Positions 34,808 through 47,165 of a stretch of DNA of 64,000 nt are shown here, in pieces. A program made the position numbers and the translations under genes. Below the pieces are notes generated by a model. It saw only the letters and a list, made by a program, of their open reading frames with translations. It did not search any database and was not told where the DNA came from. Source of the stretch: Carettochelys insculpta (taxonomy: Eukaryota; Chordata; Testudines; Carettochelyidae); assembly GCF_033958435.1 (NCBI RefSeq), contig NC_134138.1, positions 181,582,798 to 181,646,797 on the forward strand. Direction: 5' to 3'. Numbering within the stretch: position 1 is the stretch's first letter; each line of letters begins with the position of its first letter.

Positions 34808-36040
34808 CTATGGACAAGATATTCAAGATATTCATATTCATTCACTGTTTTTGGCAAAATGTGGTTTAAAATTCACTACTGTAAAACAAGAAACTAAAAG
34901 AACGAAAACAAAAAAACAGACAAAAACCCCATTAAAAAAACAAAACAAAGCAACAGTGCAGGCAGCAGCCTGGTGTATTAGCTGCTATGGCATATTCATA
35001 TATCCAGGGCTTGTTTGGATAATAATTTACTTTGCAAAGAATTATTAAAATTATGCAGACAAGGATCAAATCTTGGGCTTGAGCACACAATAAGAAATGA
35101 TAGGCTAGATTCTGGACTTACTCACTCTGGAGATTTACACCAATGTAAGTGAGGAGAATCAGGACTGAGGTCTGAAGAGTACCTCATAAATAGTACCAAG
35201 CACAAGGTTTTGGGGCTTTCTGCAGGAGCTTGGCAAGATCATATAAAATCCCAACTCCAACCTTGGATTCACTCCATCTAATTTCAGAGAGCTCTTTCTT
35301 TGCTAGTACAAAAGTCTTCTTTCAAGCATGTCCACAAGAGAGTAAGTGAAGTGGTGCGTCAGGATTTTGTGGAAGGCATGTATCTGCCGCACTTTTAAAG
35401 TCATGGAAACTAGGATGTAAACAGTTCAAAATTCAAACTGTTAAGTTTGAGTGGAAGAACGGGAGATTGAGAGAAGGACCAAAAACAAAAGAGAAAGGTG
35501 GGTAAGGAGAGAAAAAGATAAGACGAAACAAGAAAGAAGGAACCAGAGATAAAAGAGAGGGGAGACCTGAAACACAGAGAAAGAAGAAGAGGCCAAGAGA
35601 CACTGAAGATAGGTAAGAGAAAGATTATTTTGAACACACTATTGTGTTAAATATGTATCTATACATTTACATCCAAATGAAAACTCTACATATTTCCGTC
35701 CTAGTGATGTCAATAAATTACTCAGCATTTTGATGTCACTAGAAACCCTCCATGAATAAAACCTTATTGCAGGGAGGCCACATTATTCCTCATTTTAGAA
35801 CTGAGTGTGAGCACTTGGATCCCATACTATTGTATTTCATGGGTTCTAGAATTCAGAGGATATTTGCGGCAATTATGTATTTAAAAAGTGAAAAAAAAAA
35901 GATAGCACTACACATATAAGCTCATTTCAGTATATGTTGACTGGTTTAGTTACAAAATCTTATTACTCTAAAAATGAGCTATATCTTGCCATCAAAGTGT
36001 ACATTAAAAAATTCTAAAATATTTTCCCCCTCTGATAGGA
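34808..36040. other. Intron with polypurine tract
   Basis: 35440-35630 is about 190 bp of almost pure A/G on the plus strand. 35105-35180 carries a piece of an old amniote repeat (TTACACCAATGTAAGTGAGG). Otherwise nothing is recognised. Confidence 0.45.
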
Positions 36041-36462
36041 TAAGTCTGCACTACAATGATCTTTTGAAAGAAGTCCTTCCAGAAGATCTCTTCCAAAAGA
36101 ACTTCTTTCGAAAGAGTGCGTTCACACACAAAAAAGCAGATCAAAAGATCAATCTGCTCTTTCGAAAGAGAGCATCTGCACTGCCCCCACTCTTTTGAAA
36201 GAACAGGACAGGGATCAAAATACAAGGCTATTAGGACTGCTCTTTTGAAAAAAAAAGGGCCCATGGAGCATCTACACACATTTTCTTTCCAAAGAAGCTT
36301 TCGAAAGAAGGAGCTCTTCCTGAAATGGGAGTGGAAGAGCACTTTCGATAGGAGTACTGCATTCTTTCTATCTAATTTCAAAATGAATTTTGAAAGCATG
36401 CTTTTTGAGTGTAGAGCCCCTTCTTATTATTTCAAAAGAACTTGCTCATGTAGACGCTGCCA
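36041..36462. mobile_element. Foldback MITE with CTTTTGAAAG motifs, copy 2
   Basis: It begins AAGTCTGCACTACAATG and ends CATGTAGACGCTGCC. The arms are built of mirrored TCTTTTGAAAG and TTTCGAAAGA words, as in 9622-10022, with AGGGCCCATGGAGCATCTAC near one boundary. No genes are present. The overlapping open frames on opposite strands reflect the palindrome. Confidence 0.7.
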
Positions 36463-37070
36463 TAGTGAATACGTAAAATAAAAATATTACATGGAAAGGC
36501 AAATGGGAATATTATATGTGAACTTCTTAAAAACAAAACCAAAAAAAGCAAACCAAAACCAAAACAAATTTGCATCATTCAGTAATGAGAAATATTACCT
36601 GGACAACATATAAGTAAAGTTATGCACACACCTGGGTGCTCTGATATCACAGCCCTCTGAAATATGTTAATTAAAGCCACAAATAACTGTACAAACACAA
36701 ATCACAGTTACATGTGTCCCCTCTTTGAATACAAAGTAGAATTATTTTAAATTACAATGTAGTGCTGCAACCACGTGATGATTTTTTACATTTTCCTGTT
36801 ACTACAATTATCATCTGTATGTCTACACTTACCTCACCATAAATGACTCCCCGGTAACATGCAATTATTTACGTCAAGCCAGCTGAAGTATGGGGTGTCA
36901 ATCACCTGGAGCCAGATGGAGGCAACTATACCTGTTGTACTTTTAATAACCACCAAATAAATGAAATGATGTGATGAACTACTAAAAAAACTCACCCAAT
37001 ATTAGAAGAATATGGTGACCTAATCTGCCATGCTGTCCTTCTCTTGTATTCTCTCTCTACCAGTTAAAGG

Positions 37071-37311
37071 GAGCATCTACATTAGGAGCTAACTTTGAAG
37101 TTAACTTCGAAGTAGGTGCTACTTCAAAGTAGCCAGCAGAGAGTCTACACACATTTTCCCTTACTTTGAAGTTAACTTTTGAAGCCCAGCTTCAAAAGTC
37201 CCTACTCCATTCCTGGGAATGGAGCAGAGCCCTACTTTGAAGTTTAACTTCAAAGTAGGGTGTGTGTAGATGCCCAACTTTGAAGTTATTGTTGTAGTGT
37301 AGACACAGCCA
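37071..37311. mobile_element. Small foldback MITE
   Basis: This 241-bp element has ends GGAGCATCTACATTAGGAG and TGTAGTGTAGACACAGCC. Its arms are made of AACTTTGAAGTTAACTT and CTACTTTGAAGT words mirrored around 37190-37215. It is the shortest complete member of the GTCTACAC-ended group here. Confidence 0.7.
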
Positions 37312-37500
37312 AAGTAAAGGCATGGTGAACATCCTACAGTGCCCTTTAAATATATTGCAGGGACATCTCTAAGAATCTGAAACTTACTACTTACTACTGG
37401 AGCACTACTGAGTCCATTTTTATTAGGGTACAATCTCTGTTCTCTTTCTCTGTAGGTACACCCCCCCAAACAAACAAAAAAGTCACAGGTACACCTATAT

Positions 37501-37501
<1 letters not shown>

Positions 37502-37542
<41 letters not shown>
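37502..37542. repeat. (AC)n microsatellite
   Basis: This is a pure AC run of about 41 bp. Length polymorphism is likely. Confidence 0.95.
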
Positions 37543-37545
<3 letters not shown>

Positions 37546-38821
37546 CTACATTTAAAGAACCCCATGTACAGTGAAGAATGGTCACTTTACTGAGTGTTTC
37601 CATCATCTCTGTTGCTGTGTAGTTCTGGGAATTTTAATTATTTGGACTAGATCCTTCACTAAGGAGAAAATAAATAAGTGTTTTGCAGTATATCAATGTT
37701 AAGAAGGGGGCCCAAAACTAGCACACCCAGGACCATACCAGGGTACAGAGATCTTCTGATGGCCTAGTGGCACTCTTCCTATGTCTTCTTATTTCTATTG
37801 GAGTAAGGGATGTAGCTGGGGAAGAAAGGTATATTTGTAGCCAGTGATCCCTTACGTAACTCAGACCAGAGGAGTATTCTAGCACAAGATTGGGAAACAC
37901 AAGGGCTATCTTTACAAACCTTCGTTTTACCTGTGCTGCATGCACTGTGGTTGTATCCAAGCTCCTGAGCATTTATCTTTTCAGTCTCAAAAAAGAAGTA
38001 TACAAGCTGAAGAAAAAACAAGTGACCAAATTCACTGGAATACACCCAGTGATTCTAGGGAGGAACTGAAAACAAGGAATTGAAGTGTTCAGGAAACAAA
38101 GAACTAAACAACTCTGACACCACAGACAATGATATATCTCTATGTACAATATATGTAGGGGAGGTGCGGCAGTGGGAACTGTATTTGATAGTTATACTGG
38201 GTTATGCATAAGAAATATGATCTGTCAGATGTGAAATCTGAGGTTGATTTTGCTGAATGTAGGAAGAGAAGTTTAGGAAATTGGTTTTATAACAGAAAGT
38301 TAATTCAACCTAAACTAGAAAATATGAGGTTTTCTCCAAAATATATTCTCTGTGAATACATATGTTTATATATGTATACACACCTATTGGGCCAGATCCT
38401 CAGATGCTGTATATCAATTGATTTACACCAGTTCAGGATCTGCCCCTTCATAAACTCACATCGATCTTGTCCTTGTCAGACACACAGCAGTGCAGAAGAT
38501 ACGTAAAACTGAAAAATCCCTTGGAGCAAGGGACAGACAGGTAGAACTCATGATCCTAAATTTGACCTTATGTGTGATATTCTTGATTTAATATTATGTT
38601 ATTTAACAGAAACTGACAACATAAATGCTGTTCTCTGATTTGTCTTTTTCAGCACTTCTTCAATTACCCAACCCCCCGCAACCCCAATAAAGGTCATATC
38701 TCCCATATATTTGGTAATAATATTGAGAAATCCTTTTTTATCCCCAACTTTGATTATCTGATGCCCCTGCTGTCATCGAGATAATCAAGGTTGTTTTGCA
38801 TTTTCAGTCTCAGAATCTAAC
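37543..38821. other. Intron before the large exon's 3' border
   Basis: No element is recognised except a weak old-repeat piece at 38392-38455. 38816-38821 are the donor GTTAGA of the large HECW1 exon, weaker than the other donors in this gene. Confidence 0.4.
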
Positions 38822-40180
38822 CTTCTCTTCTGTTGCTCGGACCTGCTACTGGGGACTCTAGGTTCTCTGTTGCTCTTTGTGAATTCCCATCATGAGCCAT
38901 GAGTTCATCTGGCCACTGGGCGGAGACATCCACTTGCTCCCTGTCCAGTTCAGGGCTTTGCACTGAATCTGGCACTGACTCAAAGGCACTGTTTTCCTCT
39001 TCCTCATCATCCTGTGAGGAAAAGACCGTGCTCTCAGAAATCTTTGCACTGTCAACAGAAGAGAAACGGGTATGGCTGGAAAAGCGATTGTTACTGTCAT
39101 AACAGGAAGGGCTATAGCAGGAGGTGCTGTAGCAGGACGTACTATAGCAGGAGGTGCTGTAACAGGATGTGCTGTAGCAGGATGGGCTGTAGCAAGAGGT
39201 ATCATATTCATTTTCCCCATACGGCCTGGAACTTGATTCACTCTCGCTTCCAGTCATCGGATGTTCTCCGTCCAACAGCTGCTCATTTAAGCCTGAGAGG
39301 TGCTCAATTGAGGTGCTGCGGGGCACAGTCCCCCGGCTGAAATGCTCATCAGTTTGGCTTTCAGGAGGAGGATCTGCCGCTAGCGTCTCAGACTCACTAA
39401 CCACATCCTTCTCCGATGCTTCCCTGAGGGTCGACTCTTCATCATTCTCGCCGCCTCCTGGCTCCTCCTCTCCATCGCTACTCATCTGTGCTGAGGGCAG
39501 GCTGTGAAGCAGATTGTGGATCCGAATGTAGTGTGTTCGAGGGGTCTCTGGCTCACCGCAAGCTGAGGCGATCACCGTCTCCAGTTCAGACACAGGTAGG
39601 GAGCACGGCCTGTTTTTCCTCTTCCCTGTTGTTCTGAGCTGCAGCTTGTTGTCTTCCTCCTCCTGGGCTGAAGCCCCTTCCTCATCCAGAGTTTTCTCTA
39701 GGTCCTTGACAGTCTGCATGTCTGCACTCACCTCATCGAGATCTAGGGCTTCGATACGGGTGAGGATGTAGTCATGTCCCTGAGTAACGGAATTGACTTT
39801 GTTATTTTCCCTAACATCAGTCTCAGGAGGGGGCATGCAAGCCAGCAGAGCCAGTTGCTCAGAGAGGTCCAGAGCACTCAGGGAAGGCATCACTTCCCCA
39901 GGGATGGATTCCAAGGACGCAATAGCATTTGCTGGCACTGCACCAACCTCCCTATTTCCTGCTAGCTCTTCATTTAAGCTGTTCTGGTTGACTTCCCCAG
40001 GGCTATCAACACTGACACCTTTCACATTGCATCCATTTAGCTGCTCTGGAGCTGTACTTTCTGAGGTCACTGTGCCGGTGAAGGGAGGCTCACCAAGGAT
40101 TTCCTCTGCGGTGCTGTTCACAGGGCTTTCCTGCAGTTCAGCTGACTCAGGGTCTGCACTAATGGAGATCTCTTCATCAT
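38822..40180 (-). CDS. HECW1: HECW1 large exon: acidic linker
   Basis: This 1,359-bp exon encodes about 453 residues between the C2 and WW1 domains. It starts DDEEISISADPESAELQ directly after the acceptor CACACAG (the MHT of the open frame is intronic) and ends SPVAGPSNRREG. The stretch is acidic and Ser-rich, with conserved islands RPCSLPVSELETVIASACGE, PRTHYIRIHNLLHSLPSAQ and FSSHTRFSSVDSAKISES. A Cys/Ser/Tyr repeat lies at 39099-39205. HECW1 binds substrates such as DVL1 and misfolded SOD1 in mammals; this linker is its least conserved part. The open frames on the opposite strand are shadows. The donor is GAAG/GTTAGA. Confidence 0.98.
39099..39205 (-). repeat. 15-bp coding repeat, SCYST units
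   Basis: About seven tandem 15-bp units within the large HECW1 exon encode SCYSPSCYST followed by further SCYST/SCYSP units. The mammalian protein, as I recall, has a similar Cys-Ser-Tyr array at the same place with more varied units. Codon-level identity between units suggests ongoing unit gain or loss. Confidence 0.85.
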
Positions 40181-42414
40181 CTGTGTGCAAGAAGAAAAGG
40201 AATTACTCCACTGCTACAGTGATAAATACTATCCCACAAAACACACCCTTCAAACATAATGGGCCCTACACAGACCTATCACACCAGATGGTGAACCTCA
40301 TCCCACGCACTAACTGCCCCTAAAACAACTATGTGGGTAAAACCAGACAATCACTACAGACTCAGATGAGCTCACATCGGAAAACGATAAATGATAAAAA
40401 CACCATATTCATCCATTGGTGAACGCTTTTCACAAAGCAATTACTTCACCTCTGACCTAACATTCTTCACCCTCCTAAGGAAACTTGCATGACACCTTCA
40501 AAAGATGAGCCTGGGAGCTAAAATTTATAACTCTATTATGAGCTAAAGTTCATAAAAATTCAGATCCTAAACATCATGGACTCATCAAAGAGACTGGATT
40601 TATGGTTTATTACAGCTATCTGTAACTCACTATCCCACCTTTTATACCATGACTTCAAAGGTGTAACTGGCCACTTCACCTTGAACGGTCTCTTACAGTA
40701 TTTGTTAACAACTTATGCTAAACAATCTGTTCCAACATTTATTTAGCTGTGACGCTCTGAGTACCTTTGACAGCCTTGAAGAAGAGCTATGAGTTAGCTT
40801 GAAGCTTACTTCTTTTATAAGAAGTAGACCCATTAAAATATATTACCTCATTGACCTCGTCCTGTACCAAGAGTCATTCACTAAATTAGGGGCAGAGGTT
40901 GTCGGAACACAGACATCCATAGAAACCCAAGAAAATTAAAATAATACATTACAGTGTTATCCAGGGGACTAAATCTCTACTGAGACATGTTGATTTTTCA
41001 CTAGGAAGTCTCTGCACAATGCTTGTAACAACTGGCGGCCTAATCCTGGTAGTATATACACTGAAAACTTCGACTTTTGTCAGGACTCCTCCTTCCTGAG
41101 AATCCTCATCCAGGGCACTTTCTCATGGAATGGGGTCAACTCTTGCTTCAAGCCTCCCACATATCATTACTGCAACCCCAACCCAGACTTGATACTTCTC
41201 CAATGCAATTCCACCTTGCACTACTGGGAGGAAGGAATCTCTCCCCTCCCCACTCCTCCCACAGACATCTTCTGACATTAATCTCACCCGCAGTGGTTGT
41301 TCCCTACCTGACGTAAAACCTGGGGCTCCTAGCTGCAACCAAACTCTTTGTAGCCCCACCCCACTGGTCCATTTATGCCCCCAAAACTGAGAGAGGTTAG
41401 CACAACAAGCGTGGATCAAATTTTCCAATTAATAATATGATTATTTACTTTCAAAGTAAGCAACATAGCTTCACAGGGGCTCTGTTAAAGATTTCCTGGG
41501 CAGTACAATTCAATCCTAATGCTGATATCTAGCATCAAGATGGCACCACCATCACAGGACTTCCCGACAACCAGAGCAAGCCCAAAAGGGAAAACATATG
41601 TTTCTGAAAGTTTTCATGGAAAATTTCAAAATCAGAAAATTTCCAACCAGCTCCACTACTCCTAACAATTTATTCCTAGAGTGCTCCAGCCCACAGAACC
41701 TCTGTGCACAAAAAAAAAAAAAGAAAGAAAGAAAAAGAAAAAACAAAGAAACAAAACATAGGTAATTACACAAGCAAGTTACTTGTACTGAGTTAAGTCC
41801 TGATGGAAAAATGAGATCTAAAACCTTGATAACAGCTCCTTCTTCTATCCCAGGGATTCCCTTTATCCTTCTTATTGTTTGCTATTTATTAATTTTGCTA
41901 CAAGGATGGTACCATCATTTCTCTCTTAAAATTTGTTATGATCTGAAAAATCCCTTTTCCCTTCCTACCCACTGACAAGGGTTGCAAACACAAGAACTGA
42001 ATCAGGCTAAAACAGCAATGGGCAGCTGAGATGAATGAACAGGCTCCATGAGTGGCCCTTCTTCACCTCAGCGGGCCACAGGATTCAGGCTCTCGAGAAC
42101 ACAGCATGAATTCGCCATTTGTGGTGCTCTGAAAGAGCTGGGAAGGAAGGGGAAGAATAGGAAACATGGAGTTTTTGTGTCCCAATGCACGAGAGGCGCC
42201 TTGGGGAGAGGGGCAGATAGGAGGTCTGCAGGCCACACACTTTCCTCCACTAATCTATAATCATGTGGTGTGCCCGCTGGTTAGGTCTGACACGGTCAGA
42301 AACTCTGTATAGTACACTTACTTTTTGCAGTGGATGGGATAAGTAAGTAATGCTTAATGTGAGCCCTTGCTGATATTCATAATGGCCCTGGTACTGTGAC
42401 CCTAGAAGAACTCT
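40181..42414. other. Intron with one Penelope-type piece
   Basis: 40770-40865 holds a terminal-repeat-like piece (CCTTGAAGAAGAGCTATGAG then TATTACCTCATTGACC) of the family at 925-1085. 41708-41760 is an A-rich tract. 42030-42260 may be part of another DNA element but has no clear termini. Nothing else is recognised. Confidence 0.4.
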
Positions 42415-43660
42415 ATGCTATTCTAAGGGTATTGGAAAAGGTTCAGGAAAAGGCAACAAAATGAATGGGTCTCGGAACAGGTGCCATATGAAGAGAGATT
42501 TACGACTGGGACTTTTCATTTTAGAAAAGAGGAGAATAAGGAGGGAATGATAGATGCTTTAAATTCATGACAGGTGCAGAGAAAGTGAATAAGGAAAAGT
42601 TACTGACTTGTTCCCAAAACATAAGAACTAGGCATGGCTAAATGAAATTAACAGATATAGGTTGAACCTCCCAAAGCCTGAATTCTCTCATCCGGCAACA
42701 TCTGTGGTCCAGCACCCATGGATGTTACTGAACCAGAGACCCTGAATTGAGAGGTTAGTGGGGGGGCCCAGTCGCTGTGGGCAGGGAAGCCCATCAGGGC
42801 TTGCATCCCTGGTCAAAGCTGACAGCTGGTGGGACCCCATCCTTCGTGGGGTCAGGGCTGCACCAGAGCTAGCTCCAGGGCCAGGGCCAGGGCCATGCCG
42901 GCAGATCAACAGACGGAGCTGGCACTTGCAGGGCTGAGGCAGTTTCCAGCACCCTGGCCAGGGCTGGAGCTGGCCTCTGTGGGTCCAAGGCCAGGGTTGC
43001 ACTTGTGGCTCTGGGGCATGCAGTTGGGGTAGAGCTGGCACCCACGTGGTCGGGGCCAGAGTCATGGCCAGGGTCAGGGCCACGTCCAACAGTCTGGCTG
43101 GGGCTGGAATCAGCCTCCACAGCTGACAGCTTGAGGTGGACAGGTCAGATTTGGCCCAGCAGGTCTGGGCAGGAGGTGAGGGGGCCCCAGGGCTGGAGGT
43201 ATGGTGGAGCAGGGAAGAAGAGCAGGAAACAGGCTGGGTGGCTGGAGCAAAGGACCTCCCTTCATCTGGCAGTCAGGTCCTGAGGGTGCTGGACAAAGGA
43301 GGTGAAGCCTGTTTCAAGTTTAAAACAAAAACAGGGCTGTTTCTTCATGTAGCACACAGTCAACCTGTGGAATTACTTGCCAGAAGATGTTGCGAATACC
43401 CAGACTTTAATGAGGTTCAGAAAAGACCTACACAAATTCACAGAGGTTAGGTCCATCAAAGGCTATTTACCAGGATGGGTAGGAATGATGCCCCTGGCCT
43501 CTGTTTGTCAGAGGCTGGAAATGGATGACAGGAGAGGGATCACTTTGGTGATTACCTGTTCTGTTCACTCTCTCTGGGGCATCTGGCATCGGTCTCCGTC
43601 AGAAGACAGGATACTGGGCTAGATGGACCTTTGGTCTGACCCAGTATGGCCATTGTTATC
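42415..43660 (+). mobile_element. CR1 3' end, split by Tigger-like element
   Basis: Two halves of one old CR1 lie at 42415-42657 and 43312-43660. They carry AAAGGTTCAGGAAAAGGC, GGACTTTTCATTTTAG and, after the insert, CACAGTCAACCTGTGG and the tail ATGGACCTTTGGTCTGACCC. Joining the halves restores the text found uninterrupted in the CR1 at 21846-23423. Several indels break the reading frame. It is older than the CR1 at 1-798. Confidence 0.88.
42658..43311. mobile_element. Tigger-like TA element with GC-rich core, copy 2
   Basis: It starts TAGGTTGAACCTCCCAAAGC after TA (42656-42657) and ends GGAGGTGAAGCCTG before TT, where TA is expected. The core, 42750-43290, is GC-rich with GGCCAGGGCC-like units. 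Like the 16001 copy it is about 650-675 bp, roughly twice the short form. The open frames inside are compositional. It interrupts a CR1. Confidence 0.75.
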
Positions 43661-44202
43661 TAATATTGACATAATGGATTCTCAGTTGTGAGCAATGTGG
43701 AATGCTCTGTGACGAAAATTAAAAAAAAGATTTTTGTAGAGTGGCTGTGCATAAATTCTTTTAAATGGGCAAGATTTTGACATGGAATATGCACCTTATG
43801 CAATGGGGTAAGTATGATCAAGAGCCTGCCCCTACTGAGATTTCTATGTTGGCTAAGCACACCTTGGATCTGGGTGAATAGGAAGAAGCAGAACTACTCC
43901 CTTCCCTGGAGAAGGTGATGTGGAGTGTGCAGAAGCTTAACTCTAAGACCCCATCCTCTCCCGAATAATCCTAGGGGAGGGGGCTGTCTTTTAATCCTAT
44001 AGACTACTAGTAAATGAATTCACACTCTATAAGAGTAAATGGAAAGTAGGGGAGAGATTGTGTCTCTTGTGGTGGGAGTGGTTCATGTACTATTCTTTGC
44101 TCATAACCCTGCCCTAAAAGAACTCAAGCCTTAGTAGATGAAAAGAATGTAAACCAAAAACCCAACTCTCTATAAATAAGGAATTACCAAAGAAGCTAAT
44201 AC
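43661..44202. other. Intron segment, nothing recognised
   Basis: This lies between the CR1 tail and the next HECW1 exon. 44197-44202 are the donor GTATTA. Confidence 0.4.
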
Positions 44203-44303
44203 CTGGATGGATAGAAGAAGTTATCTCAAACCGAAACTGCAGCTGGCCACTGACATGATCTGTTGGAAGCCTACGTCCCAGAGTGTAGCTGACAACCCTG
44301 TCC
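44203..44303 (-). CDS. HECW1: HECW1 exon: after C2 domain
   Basis: This 101-bp exon encodes (G)[33 protein letters not shown] and one base of the next codon (completed as Asp in the large exon, giving HPDDEE). It follows the last strand of the C2 region. The acceptor is TTTCTTACAG and the donor [26 protein letters not shown] is the HECW1 version; HECW2 as I recall reads LPADHVSGYLQFKVEV. Confidence 0.97.
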
Positions 44304-45472
44304 CTGTAAGAAACCAAGTACTGTTAGCAAGAGCAAACTCATTCAGTATTTATGGCAAACTGAGAAGGCTGCTGCATCTTTCACAGACACCTGACATTTG
44401 CAAAGGTGATTCACACTGTATTATTCCAACTAGGTGTGTAGGCATCTCTCAGCATGTGAGGGAAGAATAGCTGTGAAAGGAGGCCGGTGTCTCCAGCTAT
44501 TGTGGAAAGACAACTCAGTGTCACTGAGATATATGTGGTGGCAAGTCTTCCCTGCCCGATGATCTGACCAGGTTTAACCTCTCTTCAGGTCCCTGCATTG
44601 CCTTCCCCTTTCCTTCTGTGTCATAATCAGGATACTTCGCTTTGCTTTCAATGACCCATGCAGCCCAACTCCCCATTACCTGCTTCTCCGTTCTTGGTTT
44701 TTTCTGCTCTCTTCCTTGCTTTTCTAGTCACTCAACTAACTACCCCTTCACACCTTCCTCCCAACTCCTGTTTCCACGCAACCGATATACACAGAGCACA
44801 TCCCTGGGTATTCATGATGCCTGCACTCTTTCCTTCTTCAAGTCTCCCCTGAAGTCACACTTTATCCAAAAATTTGGCAACTTCTCTTCTTCCCCTCAGA
44901 AAAGAGTGAAACTAGAAAAAAGATTCTCTCTCCATTTCCCCAAACTGAGGTTTAGCCAATTTTCGTAAACCACTGAGCATGGAGAGTTTTAAATATTAAT
45001 ATTAATGTTAAATAATGCCTTCTGGAGAAGCACATTTTAATTTCTACTGGTGCTACATATACACCCAAGGTAGTTTTACATACATTTATAACTTGAATAA
45101 ATGAGATTATCCTAATATTTATGTAAACACAGGGATTATGTATTTGTTATCTCTGTACATATCTTTCATTGAGTTTGTTTGCTTCAAGGAGCTATTTGCA
45201 GAGACAAAATAAAGTAACGGTTTGGACTCACCAGGAAAAAAAAATGTTGCATTCAACAAGGTCTTTTCCTGGAGGGTCTTTCATTTACAACAAGGAGGTA
45301 AATTCTAACTTAAACCAACATCATAAATCAGACAAATTCCTGTCAAGTTAGTAATTTTATTTTAGCTAGATTGTTTGATTATATCATTCTGTTTCATTCA
45401 CAGACTTTTCTCCCCTTTTAACAGTGGCAGTGTGATCCTAAAGTAATACAGTCACCCAGAATACAAATTTAC
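44304..45472. other. HECW1 intron, 1.2 kb, nothing recognised
   Basis: This is the shortest intron in the window. It is pyrimidine-rich on the plus strand at 44680-44800. No element termini are seen. Confidence 0.45.
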
Positions 45473-45615
45473 CCTATTGCGTGTCTCTCCAGCAGGCGTT
45501 GCACTGGCATGGAAAGTTTTCCCAAGAAGCGTTTAATGATTGGCCGACTCTTTGCAAACTTGTCCTTAACTTCTATTTCCAGAACATCCGTGGGAAGGGA
45601 AACAAAGCTGAACTG
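45473..45615 (-). CDS. HECW1: HECW1 exon: end of C2 domain
   Basis: This 143-bp exon reads [35 protein letters not shown] and [13 protein letters not shown]. It is the C-terminal part of the C2 domain, which in this family contributes to lipid or membrane association. It ends two bases into a Gly codon with donor ATAGG/GTAAAT. The acceptor reads TTACAGCAG, a tandem NAGNAG, so the first Gln may be included or skipped. The upstream exon of the C2 domain was not found up to 64000, so that intron is at least 18.4 kb. Confidence 0.96.
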
Positions 45616-45789
45616 CTGTAATAATTAAAGAAAAAGAACAAGGAACATGGAGTAAGCATCTTATGCAGGTGAAGTTCAAGCTCACTAACACAGAAGGAAG
45701 GTTGAGCAGTTAAACAGCTTCATAGAACCAGAACAAAACCAATACTAGATGCATGTCTCTGCAGTGATTTAGTGTGGGCAAGTCAGCAT

Positions 45790-46125
45790 GAAAGTCTACA
45801 GCTGAGATCAGAAACCAAGGGTGGCACGTGAGTCAATTTTCATCAGCATGAGAGGTGGGAGCTCAGCCCCACCCATCCACTCCTATGCACCCAGGAACGT
45901 GCTCGAGGCCACACCACCGGTGGATTAACAAAAGACCAGTTAATGTTAGCAACCACCACCTAAGTGGTAAACCTCTGCATCTTTATTTATTTAGTAATGA
46001 AGCTGTTGTAAGTGGGACTATTAGCAACTTTAAAAAGTTTCTATCACCAACATTTGGGTGTACATAGAGGTCAAAAGGTCAAATTTCAGCCCTCCACCTC
46101 AGAAAGGTTGCTGACCTCGGTCTAC
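45790..46125 (-). mobile_element. Possible hAT-like fragment
   Basis: The right end AGAAAGGTTGCTGACCTCGG is the complement of a CAGGGGTCGGCAACCTTT-type terminus, a common hAT style. The left end is indistinct. The interior has no protein match. Confidence 0.4.
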
Positions 46126-47084
46126 AGCATTCTACCCTGACACACAGTAACTGCACAAAAAGTTCCATACTTTGACCTGTGGCAGTCTGAAAAGGGTCAA
46201 GATCACAGGGCACTGCAGAACTTGTAGCATGGGAGCAAAGTCTACTTAGTGTGAGGCTGGTGGAGGCACTGTAGATTCACACCTGGTTTTACCAGGCATG
46301 AAATCAATGTATAGATAAGGCTGTTAAAATGAGCTTTTGGATCCATCATCCAGACCTGCACAGTACTGAGAACCTCTGTCAGAGGGGCTGAGTAGAAGCA
46401 ACAGGAAATGCTCGACCCTTTGCATGGTCAGGCATTTATAGTTTATAGGTAGTGGATACTATCGGAATGATGCTCATTATCACATTCATTATTTACATTC
46501 AGTAATGCTCAAAAGCCCTTATTAAGTCTCCCCTGCAGTACGATGTACAAATAGAACTATAGTGACAATCTCTGTCCTAAAAATTATAATTGGTCCAGAC
46601 ACATTGGGCCAAGTTCTGTTTTTTTTTCAGAAGTTCAATTCCAATCTAGACCTTGTTTTCTAGAAAAAAAGAAGCCGCAAGTACACTTCTGCTGACAAAC
46701 AATGTGAATATCTAGGTGCAAGACACAAAATAATAGCACAACATTGTCCAAGAATTACACTTTTGCATTAGCGAAAAATCGTGAGAGCAATTTACTCACA
46801 AACCCCTCATGTCTCCAAATTCAAAGTGCTGGATTCTTCACTCTAGAACCTGTAGTCTTTATTTAACCAAATAACAGGTACAGAACAGGCAGAGACACAA
46901 TCATCACATCAACAAACTCCACAATGTGCCTGAGCCCTGAACTGGCAGGACAATGCCAGAACACAGAAAGCAGATTTTTTTAAATGCGTTTTCCGTGTTT
47001 CATTTCCTTGCCAAGACTGCAGCATCAGTGCCCGTTGTGGTGTTGCTTTTCTGTCATGGATCACTGTTTACTAGGTCCCAGAAC
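46126..47084. other. Intronic stretch, nothing recognised
   Basis: No element, exon or RNA gene is seen. Confidence 0.4.
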
Positions 47085-47127
47085 AACCAGAAGTCCCGTG
47101 GCACTTTATAGACTAACAGATATTTTG

Positions 47128-47165
47128 GAGCATAAGCTTTCCTGGGCAAAGACCTGCTTCATCAG
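47128..47165 (-). ncRNA. Hammerhead-like core, second Penelope family
   Basis: On the minus strand CTGATGA (47165-47159) matches the hammerhead box exactly. GAAAGCTTATGCTC (47141-47128) follows, where AGC and GCT can pair as a short stem III around TTAT and C is the expected cleavage base. Stem II between them is decayed (only the inner GG/CC pairs hold). Boxes and stem III therefore fit a hammerhead better than in any other copy here, but the molecule is unlikely to fold well. Confidence 0.55.

Noticed and set aside
39793..40323. 176-codon plus-strand ORF and others opposite HECW1
   Set aside because: They are shadows of the large HECW1 exon on the other strand and run past its splice border.
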